This document shows, piece by piece, positions 49,780-61,301 of a DNA stretch of 64,000 nt. Under the pieces are notes generated by a model. That model was not told where the DNA came from, did no database searches, and saw nothing but the letters and a program-made list of their open reading frames with translations. Location: positions 1,975,169-2,039,168 of the forward strand of contig CAIIXF020000010.1 in the NCBI GenBank assembly GCA_903813345.2, read 5' to 3'. The first letter of the stretch is position 1; each line of letters starts with the position of its first letter. The position numbers and the translations under genes are program-made. The DNA comes from Owenia fusiformis (lineage: Eukaryota > Annelida > Polychaeta > Sabellida > Oweniidae).

Positions 49780-50360
49780 ACAGTATTCCATGGTAGATCG
49801 TGATAATTAAATGGCTCCATTGCATATCATGGTTAAATGTCTAGAACATGATATCACTGCATTTGATGGTATTTGACCATGAAATACTGTGAAACGGTGG
49901 TATTTTTTAGATACAAAATTACATGTTAATTGACCATGGTATACCATGGTATATCATGATCGTTAAATGGCACCATTGCATTTCATGGTCAGGAGCGTTT
50001 TTTTAACATGGAGTTTCCCATTGAAAAAATACTGCCGTTTCACAGTATTTCATGGTCAGAAACCATCAAATGCAATGATATCATGGTCAAGAAACCATCA
50101 AATGCAATGATATCATGGCCGAGAACTTGACCATGATATCATTGCATTTGATGGTTTCTGACCATGAAATACTGCGAAACGGCAGTATTTTTTCAATGGA
50201 AAACTCCATGTTAAAAACGCACTGTTAACAATGAAATGCAATGGTGCCATTTAACGTTCATGATCGGCCATGGTATTACCATGGTATTTCATTGCATTTC
50301 ATGGCCATATACCATGGTATACCATGGTCATACCATGGTATACCATGGTATGGCCATGGT
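49780..50360. repeat. CCATGG-rich block, right part, palindromic
   Basis: Contains the large hairpin at 49935-50290 and ends in a run of five CCATGG sites within about 45 bp (50310-50355). It is built from the same motifs as 48415-49274 (TACCATGGTA, ATTTCATTGCATTTCATGG). A 380-bp non-repeated spacer lies between the two parts. Confidence 0.85.
49935..50290. repeat. Hairpin with about 160-bp arms
   Basis: The left arm 49935-50091 runs from CCATGGTATACCATGG through GGCACCATTGCATTTCATGG, GCGTTTTTTTAACATGGAG and AAAATACTGCCGTTTCACAG to GATATCATGGTCAAG. Its complement lies at 50125-50290. The 33-bp loop is itself a second copy of the arm tip (GAAACCATCAAATGCAATGA). Arms differ by a few substitutions and small indels. 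Confidence 0.92.
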
Positions 50361-51897
50361 CCATTTCAACATGGTAGTGTAGGAGTGGGACTGAGTGAGT
50401 CAATAAATACTGAAGAACTCAGAAAGACATGAATCCCAAAAGACAACATCATCAGATAAGATCAACAATCGAAGCTGAAAATCATCCATTTAGGAATAGA
50501 AAAGTAATAAATAACCAGATTGTAAGTTCATTCAAAAATGATGTAGTCACATGAGATTTGATTAAAACAGATTTAGAATAGTCCCCATTGATAACTCAAT
50601 AGCATCACACCTAAAAACACTACTAAATACAAAAAAACATTTAACATCATAAAACACAAATTCCATTCTGTTTTCAGGGTGAGTAATTCTGATTATTGCC
50701 CATTGTTTATTTGCGTATTGTCTGTGTGTCACTTGATTAATAGACAGATCACACATACAAAAAGGAGATCCCAGCTTCCATTACACACCAAAGGCACGAT
50801 AATGTGACAATGAGGTGTCAAACATACATAACAATACTTTTTAATAACCATTAGTTCTATATTAGGTCACATTTTATTTTGATGCATGATTTGTGTGATA
50901 TATTCTCTCTTGTGTAATGAATAATTTGAATGTTACCAATGTCAAATGATTTATTGATATGTGCTAATTTTGTACTGAATTGCTCCATCATGTATTATTT
51001 CACTAACAACTTAGTCACACCTGCTCAATGAAGGTTATTTCTCTACATAAGTACTATATAGTTAGGCTGAATCACTTAAAAAACCCTCCCGATAATTCTT
51101 TTTATGATAGAAGCACCAAAATTGGTACAAGTGTAGCTGATTGTAATTGAAAAAAAAATGGCTCGAGGCAGCAAGTGATCCGGAGCCTCGTTTTGGAAAA
51201 AAATCAAAATTGCCGCCAGTCTATTTGTGATTTTGCCGATTTCTATTAAAATCTCAAGATCCTCTGACATATTAATGAAAACTGTATAGAAACCTCAAGA
51301 AGTGGCTTTGAAATGAATCTTTATTGATGAACTGACATTTAACTTGAGTTTCAAATATAAAATGGCGTAAAACAAGGTTCGGTATTATGACCTGTACTAT
51401 TAAGTTCATAAATTACATATATTCATCAAAAATTGTTAACCAAATACGGAGTACTTACATAATAGGATACTGAAATAATTATATTGTATTGATTATAAAA
51501 TAAGTGTTCTTGATATTTGATATTGTTGTTGATATAATTATGAAATACTGTGAGCTGATAACCTGCAGTAAACAAGCATAATATTACGGTTAGTATACAT
51601 GACAGTATGTAAAGATTATTTAGAATACAAAACCTGTCAAATCGGAACACCATAGGGACTCTCCAAAAGTGTTAGGGGTCCACCTTTCAAGGTTTTTTTC
51701 AAAAAGTGTTCAGATTAGGGAGATGTTCGGGGTACTATAATAATTTCAATTGAAATATGTTGATATATCTGTGTATCATACATATTTTTGTATGACTTAT
51801 GTTTTAAGATTGTTAACATTTATTCATTTCTTTTGATTATGTGTAAGGAGACATTTAATTCAGATTTACTGCCTCGTGTTTACTAAATTGTATGTTA
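50361..51897. other. Non-coding stretch, nothing recognised
   Basis: No supported gene. About 51076-51270 is slightly more GC-rich, with a 64-codon minus-strand frame, but no family is recognised. Confidence 0.4.
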
Positions 51898-52885
51898 AAC
51901 AGGATCTTAAGAGGTTCTGGACAAATCATTTGATTCTGGACTTGTCATATTTTTTTTTCAACGAAATCACATCCAAGGGTTGAATTTTTATTAGCTATTT
52001 AGAGAGTGAGTCCTGCCTAGTATTAATTTCAATAAAAAAGTTAAAATAGAACCCTATTTGAGAGTCAATCTAATACTTACATTACATTGATAAATTAAGG
52101 CAAATCCTGAAATATTTTTAAAGTGCGTTTTTTAATGAAATATTATCCAGCAAGTATTTAAATGAAACGGTCTTATTTAAATACAAATCATAACATGATA
52201 TTTTTCATGAAACATTTTTCAATGAAATTCAATTGAAGGGTCAAGATAAAACGAGCTAATTTAGGTGAAAACCCTTACATGATGATGTGTTTTCATAACT
52301 TCTTTCATAAAATTCCATCAAGGGGTGAAGATAAAATGATCGAATTTAAGTGATTTAGGATCACGAGAATATGTTTTCTTTGATATTTTCTATGAAATCC
52401 CATCCAATGGTCAAGGTAAAATTTTGATTTTGATTTTGATTTGGTCACGTGTTCGAAAGATCCATATAAGGCCCATAGAACCATATAGGAACGTCATTTT
52501 GAATGTCACGTGATAGATCCATATAAGGCTTTTAGAACCATTTATGGAAAGATGAGGGAAGCCCCTGACACCTGTTTCACGATTTTTATGCACTTCATTA
52601 TTGTACCGAAGTTTGCCGATTCGATTCGTCGTATTTCGGAATCCTGGTGACAATTTTATACTCCATTGGAGTATTTTTGACCTACTTCTTATGACGGAAA
52701 TTCCCGAACCTTGTTCGGATTAATCCGGATTTTCTGACCTACTTTATCTACCGAGATTTCACGAGTTAACATTCGTCTCATTCCGGAATCCTGGTGACAA
52801 TTTTATACTCCATTGGAGTATTTTTGATCAACTTTTTCTGGATTTTGCCCTACTTATTATATCTTGACAACAAGCAAATCAAAAA

Positions 52886-52970
52886 GTTCGACATGAACGG
52901 GTCTCGATCAACTAACCTAGACTATGGAAGCCAGGCACGCTAACCATGAGGCCAACGAGCTACCGATATG
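52886..52970 (-). repeat. tRNA-like sequence in left arm
   Basis: On the minus strand it reads TAGCTCGTTGG (A-box-like) and, about 43 bp on, GATCGAGACCC (B-box-like), preceded by GGTTAG. This suggests a tRNA-derived SINE head or a decayed tRNA. Stems are imperfect, so I do not call a functional tRNA. Mirror copy at 57194. Confidence 0.5.
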
Positions 52971-53054
52971 AAAGAACAAAAGTATTATATATTTATACCA
53001 AGCGTCAATTCAAAATGATCCTCACTTAAATACGACTCGTCAGTTGTATCCAGA

Positions 53055-53120
53055 ATAGTAGAACGCCTATGGCGCTAGTGAATAACCAAGTCCCAGGTGA
53101 GTGGTTCGTATCCCTCCGTG
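53055..53120 (+). repeat. Second tRNA-like sequence in left arm
   Basis: TGGCGCTAGTG (A-box-like, 53070) and GGTTCGTATCC (B-box-like, 53103) at tRNA-like spacing. It faces the opposite way to the first tRNA-like unit. Mirror copy at 57043-57110. Confidence 0.5.
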
Positions 53121-53242
53121 TTATACTATTTTTGTTTTATTAAATACGACAGAAAGGAGCAAGGTGTAGGTTGAAAACAAGACGTTAGTTTGTTTCAAAA
53201 CAGTTTGGAAACATTAATCTCTGGAACATTATTTTTTCAACA

Positions 53243-53405
53243 CTGATACAAATTTCCCTGACATTTCCCTGACATGTCTACCGTTTCAAAATTCCCGGTC
53301 ATCTTTGGCCCTTTTGACCTAATTTTAAAATTACCTGACATTTCCAGCACTTGGAAAATCAAGTCAATTTCCCTGACATTTCCAGGTGTGTATGAACCCT
53401 GGAAA
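53243..53405 (-). repeat. TTTCCCTGACATTTCC-type dispersed repeat
   Basis: Three to four copies of TTCCCTGACATTTCC and variants, ending CCAGGTGTGTATGAACCCTGG. On the minus strand a short open stretch repeats a MSGNF-like peptide. Similar low-complexity reading frames are common by-products of dispersed repeats in marine invertebrate genomes (recollection, not checked). Confidence 0.5.
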
Positions 53406-53945
53406 TATCCCACTGGCTCGCCCTATGAATTGCTAGCACAGATTGGATTGATTAGTGTTTCAAAATGGTGGACGAAGTGTTTGATTAGATAATTTACATA
53501 TTAAGCTTCTTAAAGGGGCAACAAGGCCTGTACATAGAAAATTCGAATTTTTTTACATTTTCTGAATTTTTAGGGCAACATTTGGCTTTAACATCTTTTT
53601 TTATACATTTTTTCTTAAAATGTATGGATAAACAATAAAATTTCAGCATTAAGCAGTGCAAATTCAGTTCAAAGCTTCTATAACTTATAGATTTTGAAAA
53701 TCCGACTCGTTTAAAGAAGAATATCAGCAGCTTAAATCACGCCTTGTGATCATACAAAATGGATGGAGGGGGGAAGGCGATTTCTGCAAGAAAACTCAAC
53801 AAATTTTGAAGATTTATTTTTTTCAAGATAAAATTTACAACTGAATTGCCAAATGAATAGGCGCAGTGCATGGCAAAATATGTAAGGTCTTCTAGTATTT
53901 TTTGAACTGATACGCTTCTAAGATATGAGATCTATTATAAAAGGC

Positions 53946-53968
53946 GCATCATCATCATCATCATCATC
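53946..53968 (+). repeat. ATC trinucleotide microsatellite
   Basis: About seven ATC units between GCGC and AACG. On the minus strand this gives a Met run in a short open frame. Confidence 0.88.
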
Positions 53969-54045
53969 AACGTGCAAAAGTCAATGTTTTTGCTATAAAT
54001 CAGGCAACAATGGTCTACACGACCTGTAAAAATAGGTATGAGGGG

Positions 54046-54860
54046 TGTTATTAGAGAATTTTCGTTATAAGTTTTTTTAAAACTTATACGTATACTTATA
54101 CTTATAAACCCAATAAACAAGGTGTTTCATAATTTCCTAATTCGTCGGGAAATATCTCCTAGGACGGTAATAAAAAGGGCCAATGGGATACCATCCGTAC
54201 CCCCTTGATGTAAAGCATGTTTAGTTGTGTCATATGTGTTTTCTAGAATCAAATAGGCTGATATAGCACACGGGTTTTACAGATTTATCTACTCTCAAAT
54301 ATATTTTTTGTAGATGATCGTTTTGAATCACCTTGTAGAAATAACGAAGGGAGAATTAGTTCAGCTAATGAATGAGTCAAGCTATTTGATTGGATACTAT
54401 GCCTATTCAGCCGATTAATTTTAATAAGCCATTCTGGTCAGTAGGTCCACACATATACTATGCAGAGATCCAACTCTGTAAGTTTATAATCTGCGTATAA
54501 AGGCCCTTTTATACGTAAAAACTTAAAAATTGACCTTATAATTTCATGAGAACTTTGAAATGATCGACTCGTTCGTGTTGTGATTCACTTTAAAGGGTCT
54601 TGTTTATCGTACACTACAAGGACCCATCAACTAGAATCTAGTTTATCGTGTTCATAATTGACACTAGCAAAGGACATTGTATTCGCAGTCCCTAGTTGAT
54701 GATGAAGCTTGACTATATCGGGAATAGTTATGCCCCACTTGGTACAGATTATGAAAATCAATTTGAATTGATTTTAGTTCGACAAGACCCTTTAAACTAT
54801 AAGTATACATATAAGTTTTTGAAACAACTTATAACGAAAATTCTCTATTATCACAACACT
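54046..54860. mobile_element. Inner inverted-repeat element, about 815 bp
   Basis: TTATTAGAGAATTTTCGTTA followed by TAAGTTTTTTTAAAACTTAT on the left pairs with the complement of about 54792-54860. A second inverted pair, TTTAAAGGGTCTTGTTTATC (about 54590) and GACAAGACCCTTTAAA (54781), lies inside. The right arm overlaps an 87-codon plus frame at 54696-54959 that I cannot assign. Confidence 0.6.
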
Positions 54861-56236
54861 GACATTGCTCACTTTTTAAAGTTGTTTCAAAGCGTTATAT
54901 GTAAATGGGCGTGTGGAAGGCCCGTGGGTGGCAATAAGATAACTCGAACTTCAAATTAAAATATATATAAAATAGTATATTTCAAACTTCAATGTTTAAA
55001 ATACAATGCTCTGTAATGTACAACATGAACTCTTACAACAACTACTGACAAGCCAACACCCAATGCAAACTCAGCTACATGTGAGTGAGAAAGACCATAT
55101 AGGGGAACAATAGATATATAAAACTGACACAGTTTGCATAGTTGAATAACTCAAGGTGAAAAGTGAACATGGTATTAAAAGAGTAAAACTGCAAACAACC
55201 TACTTAGGGACCTGTTATATTGAGATGAATAGGGATTGATTAATATGAACAGTAATAATATAAAATGTGAAAATGACCACGTTACATATACAAAAAATAA
55301 CCCCATTGTTACAAAATCACAAAAAGTGAAATATCTATTCTTGTATTGCATTTTCGTTCACTGGACATATTTTAATTGCATTGCTATTAGATACATTTTA
55401 AGGGTGATATGAAAATTGAACCACGAAAACAGATGTACTTTAAGTTAAAGGGAACTTTCTACCATACCCGCCATGCTATCTGACCCGAACGAGCCACCTT
55501 GTGGTGAGATTGGTAACTACCTGCTCGCATCTGCGTTATTACGCAGAGACATAAACGTATACACAAGGAAACGATAGGAGATAACCTATTTTATCTCTGT
55601 ATACATTTTAACTTTAATACATCGTTGAATCGAATTTGTCCAAAGGTCTTGAAACGTAAAATACCTAAATATTTATCTTAGACCTTGGGATGACCTTGTA
55701 CAAGAAACATTAATGTTGACCTCGGTTCATCTAATTTCTGAAGACAATACTCAATCGGCCGGGCGCCGTAGTGAAAATCGGAGCAAATGTGACGAAGACA
55801 TAAAACAATTGAATAATACTGTATCAGTTTCACATTTACAGCGGTCAAAAGCATTTACAAAAAAACCGCCAGAGTTGGCAATCATATAAAATGAAACCAA
55901 TCCCGCTGTGATTCATAGAAATAACTAATTTACTGCATTGAGTTCAATGTTATAACCATGTCGATTTACATGAGTGTCCGATTCATTGTACCAAATTTAA
56001 ACCTTGACTGTTCTCCAGAAAGCAATAAGCTGACATATATCATATTTTACATTTTAATACAACTGAAAAGATAATAAATGTTTTAATATAAAGTTGACGT
56101 AGTTATAAATGTTTTCAGCGTAAAATCAAAGCACAACCATATAATTAAAAACATTACGCTGGGATTCCAACTGGATACAACTGACGAGTTTAGTATTTAG
56201 GTGGCCTAAAGTGCTGCTTATTTTTTCGTGAAGCCA

Positions 56237-56368
56237 CTCAGTAAAATTACGATTTCTCTCAACCCTGATGTTCAATCAACATCATTCGAGTATCTATATG
56301 TTCCTGACACGTTCGGGCATCCGGTTATGACAACGTCTACCCAATGTTTGCACGAGAAATTGACGTAA
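56237..56368 (+). pseudogene. Coding remnant with PDVQS and VPDTFG motifs
   Basis: Translates to LSKITISLNPDVQS, then SFEYLYVPDTFGHP before a stop. The minus-strand frame 56698-56898 has LSKNTISLQPDVQS, then SFKYICVPDTFGRP. Both DNA and protein are conserved across the two inverted copies. Downstream AACTATTTACAAAAACGTTC matches the other copy as well but in a shifted frame. Family not recognised. Confidence 0.4.
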
Positions 56369-56697
56369 TTCATGACTGAAATCGGGAAGACAAAAATATG
56401 TGATATTCTTTCAGAATTGTTTATAATAACTATTTACAAAAACGTTCCCGAGACACAATCCATTTAGGTAGGGTTTGTTTTAAAGTCGAAAAGCCCCAAT
56501 AAGACCATACAAACCCAGATTAAACCCAGAAGAATGCAGATTTCATGTAATGATTTACGTTCATGTAAACAAGGAAAGTACATATAATCCCCATATAAAA
56601 CACTGGCCTACGTGACATGTAAACACAGGTTCAAATTGAAATATAGAAAATTTTCAACATAGCATTTGCTTCTGTGTTCTGTATGCCCCTCTACCTG

Positions 56698-56898
56698 CTA
56701 ATAAGGCAATGTATCTTCAAATAAAACCTTAGCCAAGTAGATAAGGGTCTCTGGAACACTTTTGTAAATAGTTTTCACAAGCAATTTTATTCCCGGACGC
56801 CCAAACGTGTCAGGAACACATATATATTTGAATGATCTTGATTGGACATCAGGTTGCAGAGAAATCGTATTTTTACTGAGTGGATTATTGAATTTCAT
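56698..56898 (-). pseudogene. Inverted partner of the VPDTFG coding remnant
   Basis: 66 codons from an ATG in the context GATCTATGAAATTC to a stop. Shares 25-30 alignable residues with the plus-strand frame at 56237-56368, including PDVQS and VPDTFG. It is intact longer than its partner (continuing IYKSVPETLIYLAKVLFED). It lies 40 bp inside the right 1.3-kb arm. It may be a transposase or accessory-gene fragment, or an exon of a captured host gene. Confidence 0.35.
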
Positions 56899-57042
56899 AG
56901 ATCTAGAGGCCCTTCAGGAGTGGAAAACCTTAAATTATCAGAGATTAATGTTTCCAAACTGTTTTGAAACAAACTAACGTCTTGTTTTCAACCTACACCT
57001 TGCTCCTTTCTGTCGTATTTAATAAAACAAAAATAGTATATC

Positions 57043-57110
57043 ACGGAGGGATACGAACCACTCACCTGGGACTTGGTTATTCACTAGCGCCATAGGCGTT
57101 CTACTATTCT
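57043..57110 (-). repeat. Mirror of second tRNA-like sequence
   Basis: Complement of 53055-53120; same A- and B-box-like motifs. Confidence 0.5.
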
Positions 57111-57193
57111 GGATACAACTGACGAGTCGTATTTAAGTGAGAATCATTTTGAATTGACGCTCGGTATGAATATATGATACTTTTGTTCTTTCA

Positions 57194-57276
57194 TATCGGT
57201 AGCTCGTTGGCCTCATGGTTAGCGTGCCTGGCTTCCATAGTCTAGGTTAGTTGATCGAGACCCGTTCATGTCGAAC
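57194..57276 (+). repeat. Mirror of first tRNA-like sequence
   Basis: TAGCTCGTTGG at 57200 and GATCGAGACCC at 57253. A TTTT run follows soon after (57277), as a pol III stop would. Confidence 0.5.
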
Positions 57277-58263
57277 TTTTTGATTTGCTTGTCAAGATAT
57301 AATAAGTAGGGCAAAATCCAGAAAAAGTAGATCAAAAATACTCCAATGGAGTATAAAATTGTCACCAGGATTCCGGAATGAGACGAATGTTAACTCGTGA
57401 AATCTCGGTAGATAAAGTAGGTCAGAAAATCCGGATTAATCCGAACAAGGTTCGGGAATTTCCGTCATAAGAAGTAGGTCAAAAATACTCCAATGGAGTA
57501 TAAAATTGTCACCAGGATTCCGAAATACGACGAATCGAATCGGCAAACTTCGGTACAATAATGAAGTGCATAAAAATCGTGAAACAGGTGTCAGGGGCTT
57601 CCCTCATCTTTCCATAAATGGTTCTAAAAGCCTTATATGGATCTATCACGTGACATTCAAAATGACGTTCCTATATGGTTCTATGGGCCTTATATGGATC
57701 TTTCGAACACGTGACCAAATCAAAATCAAAATCAAAATTTTACCTTGACCATTGGATGGGATTTCATAGAAAATATCAAAGAAAACATATTCTCGTGATC
57801 CTTAAATCACTTAAATTCGATCATTTTATCTTCACCCCTTGATGGAATTTTATGAAAGAAGTTATGAAAACACATCATCATGTAAGGGTTTTCACCTAAA
57901 TTAGCTCGTTTTATCTTGACCCTTCAATTGAATTTCATTGAAAAATGTTTCATGAAAAATATCATGTTATGATTTGTATTTAAATAAGACCGTTTCATTT
58001 AAATACTTGCTGGATAATATTTCATTAAAAAACGCACTTTAAAAATATTTCAGGATTTGCCTTAATTTATCAATGGAATGTAAGTATTAGATTGACTCTC
58101 AAATAGGGTTCTATTTTAACTTTTTTTATTGAAATTAATACTAGGCAGGACTCACTCTCTAAATAGCTAATAAAAATTCAACCCTTGGATGTGATTTCGT
58201 TGAAAAAAAAATATGACAAGTCCAGAATCAAATGATTTGTCCAGAACCTCTTAAGATCCTGTT

Positions 58264-59597
58264 GTTTACACTTTCAAATAAACAATTTATCGCAGAATTG
58301 GTTGATTTTTTGTTTTTGACTTTTTGTATATCCATGTAAGATGGGATCCCCAAAAACATGTTCATACACCAAAATGACAATACATGTTCATTGACCAATT
58401 AAAACATTCACTCCTATTTCTTATCCAAACAATTCATGAAACTGAAGCAAAAATCTCTGCATGAAATTATATTTTAGCTTCAAATGCCAGGTACAGGTTG
58501 AATGACCCCAATTCCAAGGGAAATGTGGAATATGACAATGCTTTAGTATGTACAATCACAGTGTCAGTGTCACTATATCAACCAGTGATCAGCTGCTAAT
58601 ATTTATGTTCCAGAGAATATCTTCACATTTGTGACATGTTATTTGACAATTCTAAGATCAATTATTTTGATATATGAACTAATATTCTCTCTTATGAGCA
58701 TCTAATGCCAACCATATAACAATGTGCAACAGTAATTGGAGTATATTATAGATAAATTAATATTTGATTGATTAATTTCCTTAAATCACTAAGCTTTTTG
58801 AGGAAATTAATCAATGCAATTAGTAAACCTAAATGATGAACACATTTGAACAAATTAAAATTTGGTTCTTTGAATTAAAATCATTTACATTTCATCTTAA
58901 TAGCATTTGTATATCTTGTTCTTACTGGTATTAGCCCTTTACCAATATAACTGGCTAGGGTTATATTAAAAATTGAAGTATGTACATATTTATTCTTGAT
59001 ATATCTTGTGACTTGATGCAATAAAAATCCTGGAATAAAATGGTTCAAAATGTTCCAAACATTTTGAAAATCTGAAATTTTCCTAGACCCTCTAGTTGAC
59101 TAGACTGAAATATAGTCCTGCACCCATAATCATGAAAGGGTTGAAGGAAATGTTAGTATTCTAGTATGAGTATAGTAAAGTGTTTTTTGACTGTCCTTAA
59201 ATACTACAAGTATGTTATGTACTCTAATGTTAATTACATGTACATCAAGAGTTAATAATTAATCAAAATACACATTCACATTTGTTTGATTTTTTTTTTA
59301 ATGTGATGAACTTACCTTTAACAAATGTTAAAATTGTGCTGACAACAGCAAAGTTCACAGTTGCATTTCCTCTCTCAACTGGTCCAACCAACATCTTGTC
59401 TGGAAAATCCTATTTTATTGTATATTTTATATATATATTACAATTTCAGAATAAACAATACACTGTTGTTATGTGACTTGTTTAACCATATATATTAACC
59501 AGAGTGGGTAGAGACCACTTTCTTTTCCAAATGTAGAATAATTACATAATTGCACAGTAGATCCAGAGATAGTAAAGGGATTTCAATGTGCAACTAA
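58264..59597. other. Non-coding stretch, nothing recognised
   Basis: AT-rich; no supported feature. Confidence 0.4.
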
Positions 59598-59907
59598 GGG
59601 ACCATCTCAAAAACTTCTGACCTTTTTTATTATAATTTTTTCGTCAACTTGATACCAGATCATGAATAAGCAACATGGTCTTGGAAAAGGCCAATAGAAG
59701 TTAGAGGCTATCAAATGGTGTACCCTATCAAACCTTGTTCAAGTATATCTTCTAATATATTTTCAAGTGGAAATGGAATACTCCGTAGTCGATTTTGTGT
59801 AAAGCTTAAGACTTAATGATTAACAATATGATAAATTATTAGATTGAGTAGGAGGATTTTATGAGATGTCATATTTGAAAATGACAGTCTGCTTTTGAGA
59901 TGGTCCC
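59598..59907. mobile_element. Small inverted-repeat element, about 310 bp
   Basis: GGGACCATCTCAAAA at 59598 is answered by TTTTGAGATGGTCCC ending at 59907, perfect for 15 bp. No target duplication was established, although TA lies near both ends. Probably a MITE of unknown class. Confidence 0.65.
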
Positions 59908-61301
59908 TATATCTTGTGGGTATTGAAAACCCAATACAGCCTTGATAACCTGAAGTGATGAAATCTACTTATTTCATTAGATACAATCTATGGACTGCTT
60001 GGGCAACTGTAATTTACCTTAATTAAAGAAACAATGTTCAATGGAAACAATTATCATAATAATCTCATCTTAACAACTGGAAATTGATCTTATGAACAAT
60101 GTTGATTAATTTGAATTGATCAGTAGTGGACTTACTGTCGATTGTCACTCAAATATGTGTAGAGTGTTGTCTCTGTCAGATTGGTATAGATTTTTAGCTT
60201 CAAGCGCCTGTCTTTGTTTCCTTTCAAGTTTATTATGTACACCGATCTAAGTCAGCCTCACTCCTGTTCTCATGTGTTCTCTCGTGTCAATCTTTTAAGG
60301 TCTGATGAAAGAATTTGTTTTTATTTACCTTGGTTGACACCAGCCAAATTTCATAAATATTTGTATTCAAATTGGTAAAGTTCAATGCACCTTTTTTTCT
60401 TTACAGAGGGTACTTTATTATCTCCATGAATTTTGCCCCATGTTTTGTTTTTGTAGACTCCTGTTGTTTTTGTTTTGTTTGCCCGTCAGTCCACTTGAGG
60501 CTTTTCGTAAGTGCTGTGTATGACTATAACTTGCAGACTTTCTGTTGTTTCCTTGTTCTTGTTGTTTTAGTCACTGCCTTGCCCTAGGTAAAATACAAAA
60601 AGATTGGTTATTACTCTCTTGAGAGATTTTCATCATTTTACCCAAAGCTGTTTTTATTAATTTATATGGTATCAAACTAGATATTCAGTACATTTCAGAA
60701 GAACATTATGACATAAGTTTGTCATATGTGAGATTAAAATCATAATCACTTAGTGAAAATGAAGTATTGAAAATCAATCAAGAACAACTACAATGAAAAG
60801 TCAATATAAAAGTTGTAATATTGTAACATTGGTACATCTTTGTACGCTTGGTCTTCGCGGCAACTGAAGGGAGCTGAATAAATGAAGATGACATCGATAC
60901 ATTGATACATATTCATAACAAACGAAATCGAAATCATGAGAACATTTTATCATTTGCAGCTTTTGATTAGCATTAATTAACGTTTGAGAATGTCTGACCA
61001 AGTAGGATCCTTTAGTATAAATGATTAGTCAACATTTTATCTTCATATTTAATTTTTACCATGTTACTGCCTTAGTTTAAGAGCAAATTGATATTACATA
61101 TACATACAAAACTGTATTAAATTAGAATCACAATACAAAATACATCCCACAAAACAACCCAAATGATGTCTAACTAAAAAAATCATTAATCAAATGAAGA
61201 TATTGGCTGCATCTGAGACACTATTATATAATTATAGCACGTCTGTACATAGTCTGTATAAGTGCCATTTGTGTAGATGTTATTAGTGGCCATTATGTAT
61301 A
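59908..61301. other. Non-coding stretch, nothing recognised
   Basis: No supported feature. Confidence 0.4.

Larger units (their letters stand above)
51898..53223 (+). repeat. Left 1.3-kb inverted arm
   Basis: Contains about four diverged repeats of a motif like ATGAAATCCCATCCAAGGGT with TCAAGATAAAA (near 51961, 52214, 52306, 52392). It also has a doubled segment CCTGGTGACAATTTTATACT, CCATTGGAGTATTTTTGA (52643 and 52790) and two tRNA-like sequences. The 80-codon minus-strand frame at 52411-52653 is identical to the plus frame at 57506-57748, simply because the arms are identical. Confidence 0.92.
51898..58263. mobile_element. 6.4-kb structure with 1.3-kb inverted arms
   Basis: The arm at 51898-53223 is matched by the complement of 56939-58263 at an estimated 98% or better. 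Both outer ends begin AACAGGATCTTAAGAGGTTC on their own strand; both inner limits fall at CATTAATCTCTG. The 3.7-kb centre holds smaller nested inverted repeats and inverted protein-coding remnants. Sharp limits at both sides suggest a long-TIR DNA transposon or a large foldback element. I find no convincing target duplication (TGTTA versus GTTTA outside), so a segmental inverted duplication remains possible. No transposase is recognised. Confidence 0.82.
56939..58263 (-). repeat. Right 1.3-kb inverted arm
   Basis: Complement of 51898-53223 with a few substitutions and single-base indels, for example near 57810, 58075 and 57165. Confidence 0.92.

Noticed and set aside
48494-50432. His/Trp/Tyr-rich open frames such as 48815-49153
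   Set aside because: They are translations of repeated TACCATGGT motifs; the opposite strand is open in places for the same reason.
52411-57748. Identical 80-codon frame present twice (52411-52653 minus, 57506-57748 plus)
   Set aside because: Both lie in the identical inverted arms, so the conservation is at the DNA level. The frame ends in a low-complexity IKIKIK stretch from a GATTTT repeat.
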